Of a stretch of DNA of 23,832 nt, positions 1-7,559 are shown piece by piece. The stretch comes from JACRCE01 sp038043305. Its GTDB lineage: Bacteria > Desulfobacterota > GWC2-55-46. The notes beneath the pieces are model-generated. The model did no database searches, was not told the DNA's origin, and saw only the letters and a list, made by a program, of their open reading frames with translations. Position 1 is the first letter of the stretch; every line of letters begins with the position of its first letter. The position numbers and the translations under genes are program-made. Where the stretch lies: assembly GCA_038043305.1 (NCBI GenBank), contig JBBTCG010000140.1, positions 1 to 23,832 on the forward strand. Direction: 5' to 3'.

Positions 1-329
1 TTAACGCGCATATCGGCAACGAAAGGACGCTCAGGGACGCCATCACGTCGGCGCAGAAGATGGTTGACGGCATACGCGAGAACGCCAAAAAAGAGGCCGA
101 ACTCATTGTTGCCGAAGCCCGTCTTCAGGCCGACAACATCGTAGGTCAGGCGCATGGCCGCGCCTCTGAGCTTCAGGACGAAATATACAGGCTGAAAAAA
201 CAGCGCATGGAGATGGAGTCCGCCATCCGCGCTCTCATCGCCTACCATACCACCGCGCTGACCGCCGAGGAGCAGGAGTCAAGGCAATCGGATGAACGTT
301 CCGACAAGCTCAAGTTCCTCAACAAGTAA
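1..329 (+). CDS. divIVA: DivIVA-domain protein, 3' fragment
   Basis: The reading frame is open from the window edge (first full codon at base 3) and ends at TAA 327–329, so the N-terminus lies outside. The visible ~108 residues are a highly charged, heptad-like coiled coil with the motif LRDAITSAQK followed by alternating Ala/Glu/Lys segments, which is typical of the C-terminal coiled coil of DivIVA/Wag31-like proteins. These proteins bind curved membrane through an N-terminal domain, not visible here, and scaffold polar or septal partners. The downstream gene overlaps its 3' end by 38 nt and is a DUF167 protein. A yggT–divIVA–DUF167 order is common in deltaproteobacteria, which supports the call. 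The family is clear; the exact cellular role in this organism cannot be read from the fragment. Confidence 0.8.
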   Translation, partial: NAHIGNERTLRDAITSAQKMVDGIRENAKKEAELIVAEARLQADNIVGQAHGRASELQDEIYRLKKQRMEMESAIRALIAYHTTALTAEEQESRQSDERSDKLKFLNK

Positions 330-630
330 GGCCGGGTTCATCCAAGAGTCCGTAAAGGGCGTATTCGTGCTTGTGCGCGTCCAACCCGGCGCGTCGAAAG
401 ACATGATTGACGGCGTTGTCAACGGGTTTTTGAAGGTGCGGCTCACCGCAAGGGCCATAGATGGAGGCGCGAACAAGGCGCTCATCGAGTTCCTTTCCAA
501 ACTGCTCAAGATCAGAAAAACAGCCCTGACAATAGAGACCGGCCTCAAGGCACGAGAAAAGCGCGTAAGGGTGGAGGGCATCAAAGCAATGGAAGTGGAA
601 AAGATATTGAGCGCGGCAAAGGGGGGATGA
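292..630 (+). CDS. DUF167 (YggU-family) protein
   Basis: 112 residues. The core from about residue 22 (VFVLVRVQPGASKD, then LKVRLTARAIDGGANKALIEFLSKLL) is the signature of the DUF167/YggU family: a small alpha/beta fold with the VQPGAS and A..GGANKAL motifs, of unknown biochemical function. The ATG at 292 lies inside the divIVA 3' end and gives a Ser/Thr-rich N-terminus of about 20 residues that the family does not need. The family core could also be reached from a later non-ATG start, so the start is uncertain. The overlap suggests translational coupling to divIVA. The gene ends just before a repeat-filled convergent gap. Confidence 0.85.
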   Translation: MNVPTSSSSSTSKAGFIQESVKGVFVLVRVQPGASKDMIDGVVNGFLKVRLTARAIDGGANKALIEFLSKLLKIRKTALTIETGLKAREKRVRVEGIKAMEVEKILSAAKGG

Positions 631-658
631 GGCGGATGGGTTGAGACAAGGGGTTCTA

Positions 659-682
659 TCGTTCCCACGCTCCGACGCGGGA
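659..682. repeat. GTTCCC...GGGAAC palindromic repeat
   Basis: An imperfect inverted repeat (GTTCCCACG...CGCGGGAAC), followed by a second small hairpin (ACGCTCCAGCGT, around 697). It lies in the 240-bp convergent gap between the DUF167 gene and the toxin gene. I see no gene in this gap, only hairpin repeats. Similar GTTCCCACGCT palindromes are widespread intergenic repeats in proteobacteria. Its orientation and function are unknown; a role in transcript ends is possible, but there is no adjoining U-tract. Confidence 0.5.
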
Positions 683-743
683 ACGCAGCCCCTGACGCTC
701 CAGCGTCCAGCAACTTCAGCGCCCATCGGTCAATAGTCCTACC

Positions 744-773
744 TGTGGTGGCAGGAGTTTCCTCCTGCCACAG
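744..773. repeat. CAGGAG/CTCCTG palindromic repeat, copy 1
   Basis: A hairpin with arms CTGTGG(TGG)CAGGAG and CTCCTGCCACAG around a TTTC loop. It belongs to the same family as 808–833 and the hairpin at 22382–22404 (GTCAGGAG...CCCCTGAC). It sits between two convergent genes, so it could act as a bidirectional transcript end, but no poly-T tract follows. Confidence 0.6.
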
Positions 774-807
774 TACTGGACTGGACTGTTTGCCGCTAGG
801 ACCGGAG

Positions 808-833
808 GCTGTCAGGAGGAAACTCCTGACAGC
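808..833. repeat. CAGGAG/CTCCTG palindromic repeat, copy 2
   Basis: A perfect 11-bp stem, GCTGTCAGGAG with CTCCTGACAGC, closed by a GAAA loop. It is 38 bp upstream of the toxin stop codon in the convergent gap. The arms match copy 1 through CAGGAG while the outer bases differ with the pairing kept, which indicates conserved structure more than conserved sequence. Confidence 0.65.
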
Positions 834-870
834 ATAAAAATCCGCTGAATCTCCTCGCTCATATATCCCT

Positions 871-1293
871 CTATCCTATATCCCCAAGCCAGACCATATA
901 CTTTTTGAACGGGCCGTTCTTCAAACCGTTATACAGCCTGCGGTCCGCGGTTATCATCCTTCCTTTAAGGATGTCCGCAAGGGCAACGTACAGGCAGTCG
1001 TAAACGCTCTGCCCCGACTGGTTGGCGATAACGAAGGCGGTATCGATAAATGATATGAACGAATGGGGTTTAATGGGGTACTTGCGAAGGGCGTCCCTTA
1101 TGCCACTCCCTTCATCTATGGTAACAACGCCGCGCCGGACCCACTTGCAGATTATGCTGTCCATCTCCAGCAATAGGAAGTCCGGCGCATGGAGCATGTT
1201 GCTCTCGTCCAAGACCGAAAGCGCGGCCTCGCCGTATTCCTCCTCGACGAACCACTTTGCCGCCACGCTCGCATCAACGATATAGACGCTCAC
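871..1293 (-). CDS. vapC: PIN-domain toxin of a VapBC/FitAB-type pair
   Basis: 140 residues forming a complete PIN domain, the nuclease fold of VapC/FitB toxins that cleave RNA with Mg2+. The four acidic active-site residues are visible: D7 (VDASVAAKW), E43 (LLLEMDS), D99 (SVYDCLYVALA) and D117 (ITADRR). The GTG start at 1293 overlaps the antitoxin stop (GTGA), indicating translational coupling, antitoxin first. The RNA target cannot be inferred. All catalytic residues are present, so the gene looks functional. It ends next to a repeat-filled convergent gap. Confidence 0.92.
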   Translation of the reverse strand: MSVYIVDASVAAKWFVEEEYGEAALSVLDESNMLHAPDFLLLEMDSIICKWVRRGVVTIDEGSGIRDALRKYPIKPHSFISFIDTAFVIANQSGQSVYDCLYVALADILKGRMITADRRLYNGLKNGPFKKYMVWLGDIG

Positions 1294-1529
1294 CGCTGCC
1301 TGTCCTCATGGATAAGCTCGACAGTGTCGGGAAACTTACGCCCCTTGAAGCGTTTGCGGAACTCTTCACATATCTTCCGGGCGGTCTCCATGTCCACCCT
1401 TGGCTCCCGCGCCGCTTGCTCCAAAATGAACTTCACCTCAGACTGGAGGGAACGACCGTCCTGCTTGGCGCGTCTTTTAAGGCTCTCCACCACTTCCTCG
1501 TCGAGATCACGAACCAATACCTGTGCCAT
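1290..1529 (-). CDS. vapB: FitA/VapB-like ribbon-helix-helix antitoxin
   Basis: About 79 residues. The N-terminal ~40 (AQVLVRDLDEEVVESLKRRA, then GRSLQSEVKFILEQAA) match the Arc-type ribbon-helix-helix of FitA/VapB antitoxins, which bind operator DNA as dimers. The charged C-terminal half would wrap the toxin active site. I chose the ATG at 1529 because AAGGGGG lies about 7 nt upstream; an in-frame TTG two codons earlier (1535) is possible. The gene is first in the two-gene operon, preceded by a strong promoter whose −10 is covered by a 21-bp palindrome, the expected site for autorepression. Confidence 0.9.
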   Translation of the reverse strand: MAQVLVRDLDEEVVESLKRRAKQDGRSLQSEVKFILEQAAREPRVDMETARKICEEFRKRFKGRKFPDTVELIHEDRQR

Positions 1530-1550
1530 AAACAACCCCCTTAGGAAATA

Positions 1551-1571
1551 ATGCTATCATAATGATAGCAT
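1551..1571 (-). promoter_or_regulatory. Operator palindrome of the toxin–antitoxin operon
   Basis: A perfect inverted repeat with 10-bp arms: ATGCTATCAT, one central A, ATGATAGCAT. It covers the −10 box and probable start of transcription of the operon. The inner half-sites TGCTATCA and TGATAGCA are, from memory, the same as those bound by Neisseria FitAB, but separated here by 3 nt instead of a much longer spacer. Binding by the encoded antitoxin or toxin–antitoxin complex is inferred. Confidence 0.75.
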
Positions 1572-1590
1572 AGGACTTAATTCATGTCAA
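1562..1590 (-). promoter_or_regulatory. Sigma-70-type promoter of the toxin–antitoxin operon
   Basis: On the − strand, TTGACA (1590–1585), a 17-nt spacer, then TATCAT (1567–1562). The −35 is consensus and the −10 is embedded in the operator palindrome. Transcription would begin near 1555, giving a leader of about 26 nt before the antitoxin ATG. This is a classic repressible arrangement. Confidence 0.7.
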
Positions 1591-1608
1591 CGCCTTACGA
1601 GGGGGAGA

Positions 1609-2487
1609 TCACTCCATTATCCACATCAGGACTATCGGCGTGGTAATGATGCTTATAAGCGTGCTAACGGCCACTATCGAGGCCACGAGTTCGCTGTTGA
1701 GCTTATATCTGTGGCTTACGACGAAGTTTATGACGGCCGACGGCATTGCCGAGGACAGGACTATTATCTTCCTGTTAAGCCCCTCGATGCCGAGGAGTGT
1801 AACCACGATGTACGCGATTGCGACCCCGCCGATAATCCTTATAAGCGCCCCGGCGATTGATATGGCGGGACTGGCCAGCTTCGTGGAGTGGAGCCTGTAC
1901 CCAAGGGCTATCTGCATTAAGGGTATGGTTGCCGCGCCGAGCATGTCAACGGTTGATATGACCGGCTCAGGCAATCGCACGTCCGCAAGGTTTAAGGCTA
2001 TGCCGATGCTTGACGCATATATGAGCGGAAGCTTGAACATCTCGGCAAATCCGCCGCTGCCCTTTGCTATGTATATGCCGAGCGAGTACACGAGAAAGCT
2101 GATGGCTATGTAGTAGAGAACCGCGATGGCAAGGCCGTCCGGCCCGAACGCGAGGATGGCGAGCGGAAAGCTCATGTTCCCGGAGTTCATGAACATGGCC
2201 GGAAGGTAAAAACCGCGCAGGTCTTTCCGTTTGATGATTGTCAGGTATATGTAGCTTACTATCCCCGTGCCAATGACTACGACGAGCGCCGCAAACCCTA
2301 CGACAACAAGGTCATGGGCAGCGAACTGTTTTTTGGACAGGGACGATATGACAAGCGCCGGTATGGTGAGGTATAAGAGTATCTCTATGACGGGCTCAAG
2401 GATGAGCTTCTTGAAATGGGCAAACAGGTATCCAAGGCCGATGATGCAGAATACAGGGAGGACGACGTAGAGAATTTTAAGCGTCAT
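1609..2487 (-). CDS. AEC-family (auxin efflux carrier-like) permease
   Basis: About 292 residues, nearly all hydrophobic, with roughly ten membrane segments. It begins MTLKILYVVLPVFCIIGLGYL and contains FMNSGNMSFPLAILAFG, a motif typical of the AEC/malonate-transporter family (Membrane_trans fold), plus the family-like end SAMPSAVINFVVSHRY. AEC members are secondary carriers for small organic anions; the substrate cannot be told. The upstream pyruvate carboxylase genes make a dicarboxylate possible, but this is only inference. I chose the ATG at 2487 because the preceding in-frame residues are encoded by a repeat. AGGAGG lies about 11 nt upstream and overlaps that repeat. The gene ends 19 bp before the toxin–antitoxin promoter. 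Confidence 0.85.
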   Translation of the reverse strand: MTLKILYVVLPVFCIIGLGYLFAHFKKLILEPVIEILLYLTIPALVISSLSKKQFAAHDLVVVGFAALVVVIGTGIVSYIYLTIIKRKDLRGFYLPAMFMNSGNMSFPLAILAFGPDGLAIAVLYYIAISFLVYSLGIYIAKGSGGFAEMFKLPLIYASSIGIALNLADVRLPEPVISTVDMLGAATIPLMQIALGYRLHSTKLASPAISIAGALIRIIGGVAIAYIVVTLLGIEGLNRKIIVLSSAMPSAVINFVVSHRYKLNSELVASIVAVSTLISIITTPIVLMWIME

Positions 2488-2501
2488 TTCATGATATACC
2501 T

Positions 2502-2617
2502 CCTCTCCCCGATGGGGAGAGGATTGAGCCTGCCCCCGAATGCTTCTATCGGGGGGTTGAGGGGGTTTTAATCGCCGTATCCCCCTCACCCTGCCCTCTC
2601 CCCCGATGGGGAGAGGG
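2502..2617. repeat. CTCTCCCC...GGGGAGAG composite repeat
   Basis: Two hairpins of the same kind, CCTCTCCCC-GAT-GGGGAGAGG (2502–2522) and CCCTCTCCCC-CGAT-GGGGAGAGGG (2594–2617), flank a C/G-rich stretch with another imperfect palindrome (CCCCCGA...TCGGGG) and a TTGAGGGGGTT segment. Such CCTCTCCCC elements are common dispersed repeats. This copy fills the gap between the pycB end and the AEC permease and reaches into the permease ribosome binding site. Confidence 0.7.
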
Positions 2618-2638
2618 TTACTATGAACGTTTCATCAT

Positions 2639-2669
2639 CCTTTCACGGTCACGGACACGGTTCACGGTA
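2639..2669 (-). repeat. Family A repeat, half element after pycB
   Basis: Read on the − strand it is TACCGTGAACCGTGTCC followed by GTGACCGTGAAAGG. It begins 6 nt after the pycB stop codon. Only one arm is present, without the returning complementary arm found in the longer copies. See the copies at 6073, 7560, 8471, 12018 and 22274. Confidence 0.8.
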
Positions 2670-2675
2670 TTTCCG

Positions 2676-4568
2676 TTACTCCCTTTCCACCACTATGAGC
2701 GTTTCATCCGGGTTCACCGAATCGCCTATCTTGACGAGTATCTTCTTTACGACGCCGCTTATGGGCGTGTGCACCTCGTTTTCCATCTTCATGGCCTCGA
2801 CCGTAAGGAGCGTGTCGCCTTCGCTCACCTTCGCGCCAAGCGTGGTCTTGATGAACGTTACCTTGCCCGGTATCGGCGTGGTTACGTCGCCCTCTTTTTT
2901 GGCCTTGGGCCTGTGGGACTGCGTAACCGAAGGCATCTCGATTTCACCGGCGGTCGTTGGGATGACCTCGGTAAGGGTCTCTATCATCACCTCTTCAAGC
3001 CTGTTGTCAACCGTGATGAAGAACGGGCGCTTGCCTTCGACCTTGTGCCCGGCTCCGGCCACCTTTATCCTGTACGACTCGCCGTGCACCGTCACGAGAA
3101 ACTCGCTTGGAGCCAGAAACGGCGCTGATGCGGCGGGCAATGCCTCGCCTTTTTGTTCCTCAAGCGGCTCAGGCGTGAGCTTCCCTGCCTCCCTCTGCTC
3201 GAAGAACTCAAGGGCGACAATCGGGAAGAGCGCGTAGGTCAACACATCCTCTACCGTCTTTGCCTTGCCGTCAATGTCGCGGATGATCTTGTCAAGCTCA
3301 GGCTCCAGTAAATCCGCCGGACGGCAGGTTATGGGCCTTTCATCCCCTATGGCCTTCTTGCGCGCCGTCTCGTCAACCTTCCCGGGCGGAGTGCCGTACA
3401 GCCCCCTGAAGTACCCCCGCGTCTCGCTCGTTATGACCTTGTACCTTTCCCCCATGAGCACGTTGAGCGTTGCCTGAGTGCCCACCACCTGACTCGTCGG
3501 GGTAACGAGCGGGGGATAGCCCATGTCCTTTCTCACCAGAGGGATCTCGGCAAGCACCTCGTTCATCCTGTCAAGGGCGTTTTGCTCCTTGAGCTGGTTG
3601 GCAAGGTTGGATATCATGCCTCCGGGTATCTGCACCACGAGCGTCCTCGTGTTGATGGAGGTATATTCGCTCTCGAAGCGTTTGTATTTTTTTCTTACGT
3701 CCCTGAAGTAGTCTGCTATCTCGGCAAGGAGCGACAGATCAAGCCCGGTGTCGTAGGGCGTGCCCTGCAGCGCGGCAACGATGGACTCCGTCGCGGGCTG
3801 CGCCGTTCCCGATCCCATGCTTGATATGGCCGTGTCAACTATGTCCGCGCCGGCCTCTATGGCCTTCAAATAGCTCATCGCGGCAAGACCTGACGAGTCG
3901 TGCGAATGCATGTGCACCGGCAGACCTATCTTTGCCTTGAGCTTTCCCACGAGGTCAAAGGCCGCGGCAGGGGTCAGTAGCCCGGCCATGTCCTTTATGC
4001 AGATGGTGTCCGCCTTGAGCTCGGCGAGCCTCACGGCCATGTCAACGAAGCCCTCGTGCGAGTGCACGGGACTCGTGGTGTAACAGATGGCGGCCTCCAC
4101 CGTTGCCTTTGCCTGCTTCGCAGCCTTTATGGCCACTTCCATGTTTCTTATATCGTTGAGCGCGTCGAATATCCTGAATACGTCTATGCCGTTTTTGGCG
4201 GAACGCTCCACGAACTTTTTCACCACGTCGTCGGAATAGTGCCTGTAGCCCACGAGGTTTTGGCCCCTGAGGAGCATCTGAAGCCGCGTGTTCGGGATGG
4301 CCTTTCTCATCTGGACGAGCCTGTCCCACGGGTCTTCCTTCAAAAATCTCAGACATGCGTCAAAGGTCGCCCCGCCCCATGCCTCAAGGCTCCAGTACCC
4401 GACCTTGTCAAGCATCCCGGCGGCTCCAAGGAGGTCAGGCGTCCTCATGCGCGTCGCAAGCAGGGACTGATGCGCGTCCCGCAGTACGGTATCGGTTATC
4501 TTAGTCGGCCTCGCTTCTATCTTGTCGCTAACACCGGTCTTTGTCTTGTTCTTTTGGCTGTTCACCAT
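2676..4568 (-). CDS. pycB: Pyruvate carboxylase subunit B (carboxyltransferase plus biotinyl domain)
   Basis: 630 residues. The N-terminal carboxyltransferase TIM barrel begins ITDTVLRDAHQSLLATRMRT (from about residue 24) and carries the metal-site motif HMHSHD and the conserved CIKDMAGLL. A middle conserved PYC/OADA domain follows. The C-terminal biotinyl domain has AMKMENEV, with K594 as the biotinylation site. Together with the biotin carboxylase encoded 9 bp upstream it would form a two-subunit pyruvate carboxylase making oxaloacetate from pyruvate, ATP and bicarbonate. The alternative is an oxaloacetate decarboxylase alpha subunit, but no beta or gamma subunit is nearby and a biotin carboxylase is, so the carboxylase is favoured. 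A GGAGG sits just before ATGGTG; the start could be the ATG at 4568 or the GTG next to it. Confidence 0.93.
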   Translation of the reverse strand: MVNSQKNKTKTGVSDKIEARPTKITDTVLRDAHQSLLATRMRTPDLLGAAGMLDKVGYWSLEAWGGATFDACLRFLKEDPWDRLVQMRKAIPNTRLQMLLRGQNLVGYRHYSDDVVKKFVERSAKNGIDVFRIFDALNDIRNMEVAIKAAKQAKATVEAAICYTTSPVHSHEGFVDMAVRLAELKADTICIKDMAGLLTPAAAFDLVGKLKAKIGLPVHMHSHDSSGLAAMSYLKAIEAGADIVDTAISSMGSGTAQPATESIVAALQGTPYDTGLDLSLLAEIADYFRDVRKKYKRFESEYTSINTRTLVVQIPGGMISNLANQLKEQNALDRMNEVLAEIPLVRKDMGYPPLVTPTSQVVGTQATLNVLMGERYKVITSETRGYFRGLYGTPPGKVDETARKKAIGDERPITCRPADLLEPELDKIIRDIDGKAKTVEDVLTYALFPIVALEFFEQREAGKLTPEPLEEQKGEALPAASAPFLAPSEFLVTVHGESYRIKVAGAGHKVEGKRPFFITVDNRLEEVMIETLTEVIPTTAGEIEMPSVTQSHRPKAKKEGDVTTPIPGKVTFIKTTLGAKVSEGDTLLTVEAMKMENEVHTPISGVVKKILVKIGDSVNPDETLIVVERE

Positions 4569-4577
4569 TGCCCTCCG

Positions 4578-5996
4578 TCAGAATCCGTAATGCGCGGCTA
4601 TGGCCGCTGATATCGCGGCCACGAGGTCCGTAGGTTCGTTGTACTCTGCGTAGTCTTTGAGTTCAGGCTTCCTGTCAATAAACCCGGTGTCGAAGTCGCC
4701 CTTTTGAAAGTCCGGGTCTTCCATTATCTTTTTAAGGAACGGTATCGTGGTCTTTACCCCGCGTATGACGAACTCGTCAAGACAGCGGTGCATCCTTCGC
4801 ACGGTCTCGTTCCACGTGGAGCCTCTTACGATGAGCTTTACCACGAGCGAGTCATAGTGGCTCGGTATGATGAAGTCCTTGTAGATAGCCCCGTCAATCC
4901 TTACGCCTATGCCGCCGGGGGAGTAGTAGGCAGTAACCCTGCCGAATGAAGGGCGGAAGTTGTGCCTCGGGTCCTCGGCGCAGATGCGGCACTCCATTGC
5001 ATAGCCGGTTACGCGCACGTCCTGCTGCGTAAAGTCAAGCCTTTGCCCCGCGGCAATCTCGATCTGCTTTTTTACGAGGTCTATGCCTGTTGTTTCCTCG
5101 GTAATCGCGTGCTCGACCTGTATCCTTGTGTTCATCTCAAGGAAGTAGTAGTTCCTTTGCGCGTCAACGAGAAACTCCACCGTGCCGGCGTTGGTGTAGT
5201 TTGCCGCCTTTGCCGCCTTTATCGCGTCGGCGCCCATACGGGCGCGCAAATCGTCGTCAAGTATAAGAGACGGCGTTATCTCGATGAGCTTTTGATGCCT
5301 TCTTTGTATGGAACATTCGCGTTCGCCGAGATGCACGATGTTGCCGTGATTGTCCGCGAGTATTTGAAACTCTATGTGGTGAGGACGCTCGATGAACTTT
5401 TCAAGGAACACCTCGGATACGCCAAATGCCGCGGCGCTCTCCTTCTTTGCCGTACTTAGCGCCGCTATAAGCTCTTCCTTGTTCCTTGCGACGCGAAGCC
5501 CCCTGCCTCCGCCGCCTCCCGATGCCTTGACCATCACCGGATACCCGATTTTATCGGCCTCGGCCACGGCCTCGTCAACGCTCTTTACCGAATTTTCAGT
5601 GCCGGGCAGTATTGGGACTCCGACCTTTTTCATCATGCGTCTCGCATTGACCTTGTCGCCCATGTCCGTAATGGTTTTGCTCGTCGGGCCTATGAAGGTT
5701 ATGCCTTTTTTCTCGCACAGCAACGGAAAGCGCGGGTTCTCGGAGAGAAAGCCGTATCCGGGGTGTATCGCGTCAACGCCTATCTTTGTCGCAAGGTCAA
5801 CGATACGGTGTATGTTGAGATAGCCCTGTATAGGGCCCGGCCCCACCATGTACGATTCGTCCGCCTTCTTGACGTACAGGGAGGTTGCGTCCTCCTCGGA
5901 GTATATGGCCGCTGTTGCGATGCCGATCTCCTTGCAGGCGCGTATGATGCGCGTGGCTATCTCGCCCCTGTTTGCTATAAGAACTTTTTTGAACAT
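4578..5996 (-). CDS. pycA: Pyruvate carboxylase subunit A (biotin carboxylase)
   Basis: About 472 residues from the family-typical start MFKKVLIANRGEIATRII. Domains in order: the biotin carboxylase N-terminal domain, the ATP-grasp domain with a glycine-rich loop (KASGGGGGRG, near residue 160) and EMNTRIQVEH (near residue 290), and the biotin carboxylase C-terminal domain. It carboxylates the biotin on PycB with ATP and bicarbonate. Upstream in-frame ATGs at 6026 and 6011 exist, but none of the starts has a clear Shine–Dalgarno sequence; I chose 5996 by family alignment. An acetyl-CoA carboxylase AccC of the same fold is the alternative; direct adjacency to pycB decides for PycA. The stop is 9 bp before pycB. 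Confidence 0.92.
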   Translation of the reverse strand: MFKKVLIANRGEIATRIIRACKEIGIATAAIYSEEDATSLYVKKADESYMVGPGPIQGYLNIHRIVDLATKIGVDAIHPGYGFLSENPRFPLLCEKKGITFIGPTSKTITDMGDKVNARRMMKKVGVPILPGTENSVKSVDEAVAEADKIGYPVMVKASGGGGGRGLRVARNKEELIAALSTAKKESAAAFGVSEVFLEKFIERPHHIEFQILADNHGNIVHLGERECSIQRRHQKLIEITPSLILDDDLRARMGADAIKAAKAANYTNAGTVEFLVDAQRNYYFLEMNTRIQVEHAITEETTGIDLVKKQIEIAAGQRLDFTQQDVRVTGYAMECRICAEDPRHNFRPSFGRVTAYYSPGGIGVRIDGAIYKDFIIPSHYDSLVVKLIVRGSTWNETVRRMHRCLDEFVIRGVKTTIPFLKKIMEDPDFQKGDFDTGFIDRKPELKDYAEYNEPTDLVAAISAAIAAHYGF

Positions 5997-6072
5997 GTCG
6001 TTAGAGGTCATGGATTGGCGCGTCATCAGCGCCGCGAACGCAATATTAAGCCAATATTCCCTTGAAAAGTCA

Positions 6073-6157
6073 ATTAAATACCGTGATGAGGCCGTGAACC
6101 GTGACCGTGAAAGACTCTTATCTTTTCACGGTTCACGGTCACGAACACGGTCTTTAT
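6073..6157. repeat. Family A repeat, overlapping the gltX 3' end
   Basis: A full inverted element. On the + strand one arm is ACCGTGA...GCCGTGAACC-GTGACCGTGAAAGA, and after a short loop the other is TTTTCACGGTTCACGGTCAC-GAACACGGTCTTTA. The right arm overlaps the last ~30 nt of gltX and supplies its stop codon. The left end runs into TTAAATA. The element fills most of the gltX–pycA gap. Confidence 0.85.
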
Positions 6158-7544
6158 TTGCAAACGCCTCAGCCTGTTTAATCCTCTCAATCGTCTTGGT
6201 TTGCCCCATTGCCTCCATCATCTCGAATATGCCGGGGCTTACCGTGCCTCCTGTCAGCGCAACGCGCACGGGCTGGGCAAGCGCGCCGAGCTTCATGGCC
6301 TTTTCCTGAAGCTCAGCGCTAAAGGCGGCCTCGATTGACTTTGCGTCAAAGCCATTGAGGCCGGAGAGCTTTAACCCCAGAGCCTCAAAGATGGGCGCGG
6401 CCTCGGGCAAGAGGAACTTATCCGCCGCTTTTTTGTCGTATTCAACCTTGTCCGTGTAATAAAAGACGGCCTGCGTTGCCATCTCCTTGAGCGTCTTTGC
6501 GCGCTCTTTAAGCGTGTTTATTATCTTTTCGTTCCGGTCATCCCCTGTTGCGTCAATGCCAATCTCTTTGAGAAACGGCAAAAGCAGCGGGACAAGCTCC
6601 ATGACAAGCGTTGACTTTATATAATGCTGATTGAGCCACGTCAGTTTTTCAGGGTTAAAGACGCCGGAGGATTTGCCGACGTTTGCAAGCGAGAATTTTT
6701 CAATAAGCTCTTCTATGGAGAATATCTCCTGATCCCCGCTCGACCACCCAAGACGCGCAAGGTAGTTGACAAGGGCATGAGGAAGAAGCCCCATGTCCTT
6801 GTATGCCATGACGCTCGTTGCGCCGTGGCGCTTACTCAGGCGCGTCTTGTCCGGGCCAAGGATCATGGGCACGTGCGCGAACATCGGCAACGGTTTCCCA
6901 AGCGCCTTGTATATGAATATCTGTTTGGGCGTGTTGTTTACGTGGTCGTCCCCGCGTATGACGTGCGTTATGCCCATGAGCGCGTCGTCCACGACCACGC
7001 AAAAGTTGTACGTCGGGGTTGAATCGCTCCTTAATATTACAAGGTCTTCAAGGGTAGAGTTGTCAAAGGTTATCTCCCCTTTTATCGCATCCTTGAACGA
7101 CGTTGAGCCGGTAAGCGGAGATTTGAACCTCACGGCGTAAGGCTTGTCAGGCGAGTCTTTCCTTTCCCTGCACCTGCCGTCGTACATGGGCGCGCGGCCT
7201 TCTTTCATGGCCGCATCGCGCCTTTGGACAAGCTCCTCGCTCGTGCAATAGCAACGGTAGGCAAGATGAGCCTCAAGCAGCTCCTTGGCGCGTCTCCTGT
7301 ACTCGTCGTACATGGCGCTCTGAAAAAACGGCCCTTCGTCCCAGTCGAGGCCGAGCCACTTCATGCCGTCCAATATGGCCTTTGTCGCCTCATCCGTGGA
7401 GCGCGCCGCGTCGGTATCCTCTATGCGTAGTATGAACTTCCCCTTGTAATGCCTTGCAAAGAGGAAATTGAACAGGGCTGTCCTTGCCCCTCCGATGTGC
7501 AGATACCCGGTTGGGCTTGGGGCAAAACGAGTGCGTACCGTCAA
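6126..7544 (-). CDS. gltX: Glutamyl-tRNA synthetase
   Basis: About 472 residues. This class I synthetase charges tRNA with glutamate in the cytoplasm. Visible signatures are RFAPSPTGYLHIGGARTALFN with the HIGH-type box (HIGG) and RLSKRHGAT (the KMSKS box). A zinc-site-like cluster CYC...YDGRC lies between them, followed by the C-terminal anticodon-binding helical domain. The start is the TTG at 7544, with AGGAGG 8 nt upstream; the frame is open further upstream only because the adjoining repeat is translatable, which would add an HGHGS-rich tail at the N-terminus. The C-terminal residues KDRVRDREP and the TGA are encoded by a family A repeat, so the native stop appears to have been replaced. 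Whether it also charges tRNA-Gln cannot be told. Confidence 0.95.
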   Translation of the reverse strand: MTVRTRFAPSPTGYLHIGGARTALFNFLFARHYKGKFILRIEDTDAARSTDEATKAILDGMKWLGLDWDEGPFFQSAMYDEYRRRAKELLEAHLAYRCYCTSEELVQRRDAAMKEGRAPMYDGRCRERKDSPDKPYAVRFKSPLTGSTSFKDAIKGEITFDNSTLEDLVILRSDSTPTYNFCVVVDDALMGITHVIRGDDHVNNTPKQIFIYKALGKPLPMFAHVPMILGPDKTRLSKRHGATSVMAYKDMGLLPHALVNYLARLGWSSGDQEIFSIEELIEKFSLANVGKSSGVFNPEKLTWLNQHYIKSTLVMELVPLLLPFLKEIGIDATGDDRNEKIINTLKERAKTLKEMATQAVFYYTDKVEYDKKAADKFLLPEAAPIFEALGLKLSGLNGFDAKSIEAAFSAELQEKAMKLGALAQPVRVALTGGTVSPGIFEMMEAMGQTKTIERIKQAEAFANKDRVRDREP

Positions 7545-7552
7545 GAGCGAGA

Positions 7553-7558
7553 CCTCCT
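7553..7558 (-). promoter_or_regulatory. Shine–Dalgarno deciding the gltX TTG start
   Basis: AGGAGG on the − strand, 8 nt upstream of the TTG at 7544. No ATG or GTG lies between it and the conserved VRTRFAPSPTG. It directly abuts the family A repeat that ends at about 7560. Confidence 0.8.
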
Positions 7559-7559
7559 G

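Noticed and set aside
2676..6026. Oxaloacetate decarboxylase or acetyl-CoA carboxylase as the identity of the pycA–pycB pair
   Set aside because: No beta/gamma decarboxylase subunits and no separate BCCP or accA/accD genes are nearby; the adjacent biotin carboxylase plus carboxyltransferase-biotinyl subunit fits two-subunit pyruvate carboxylase.
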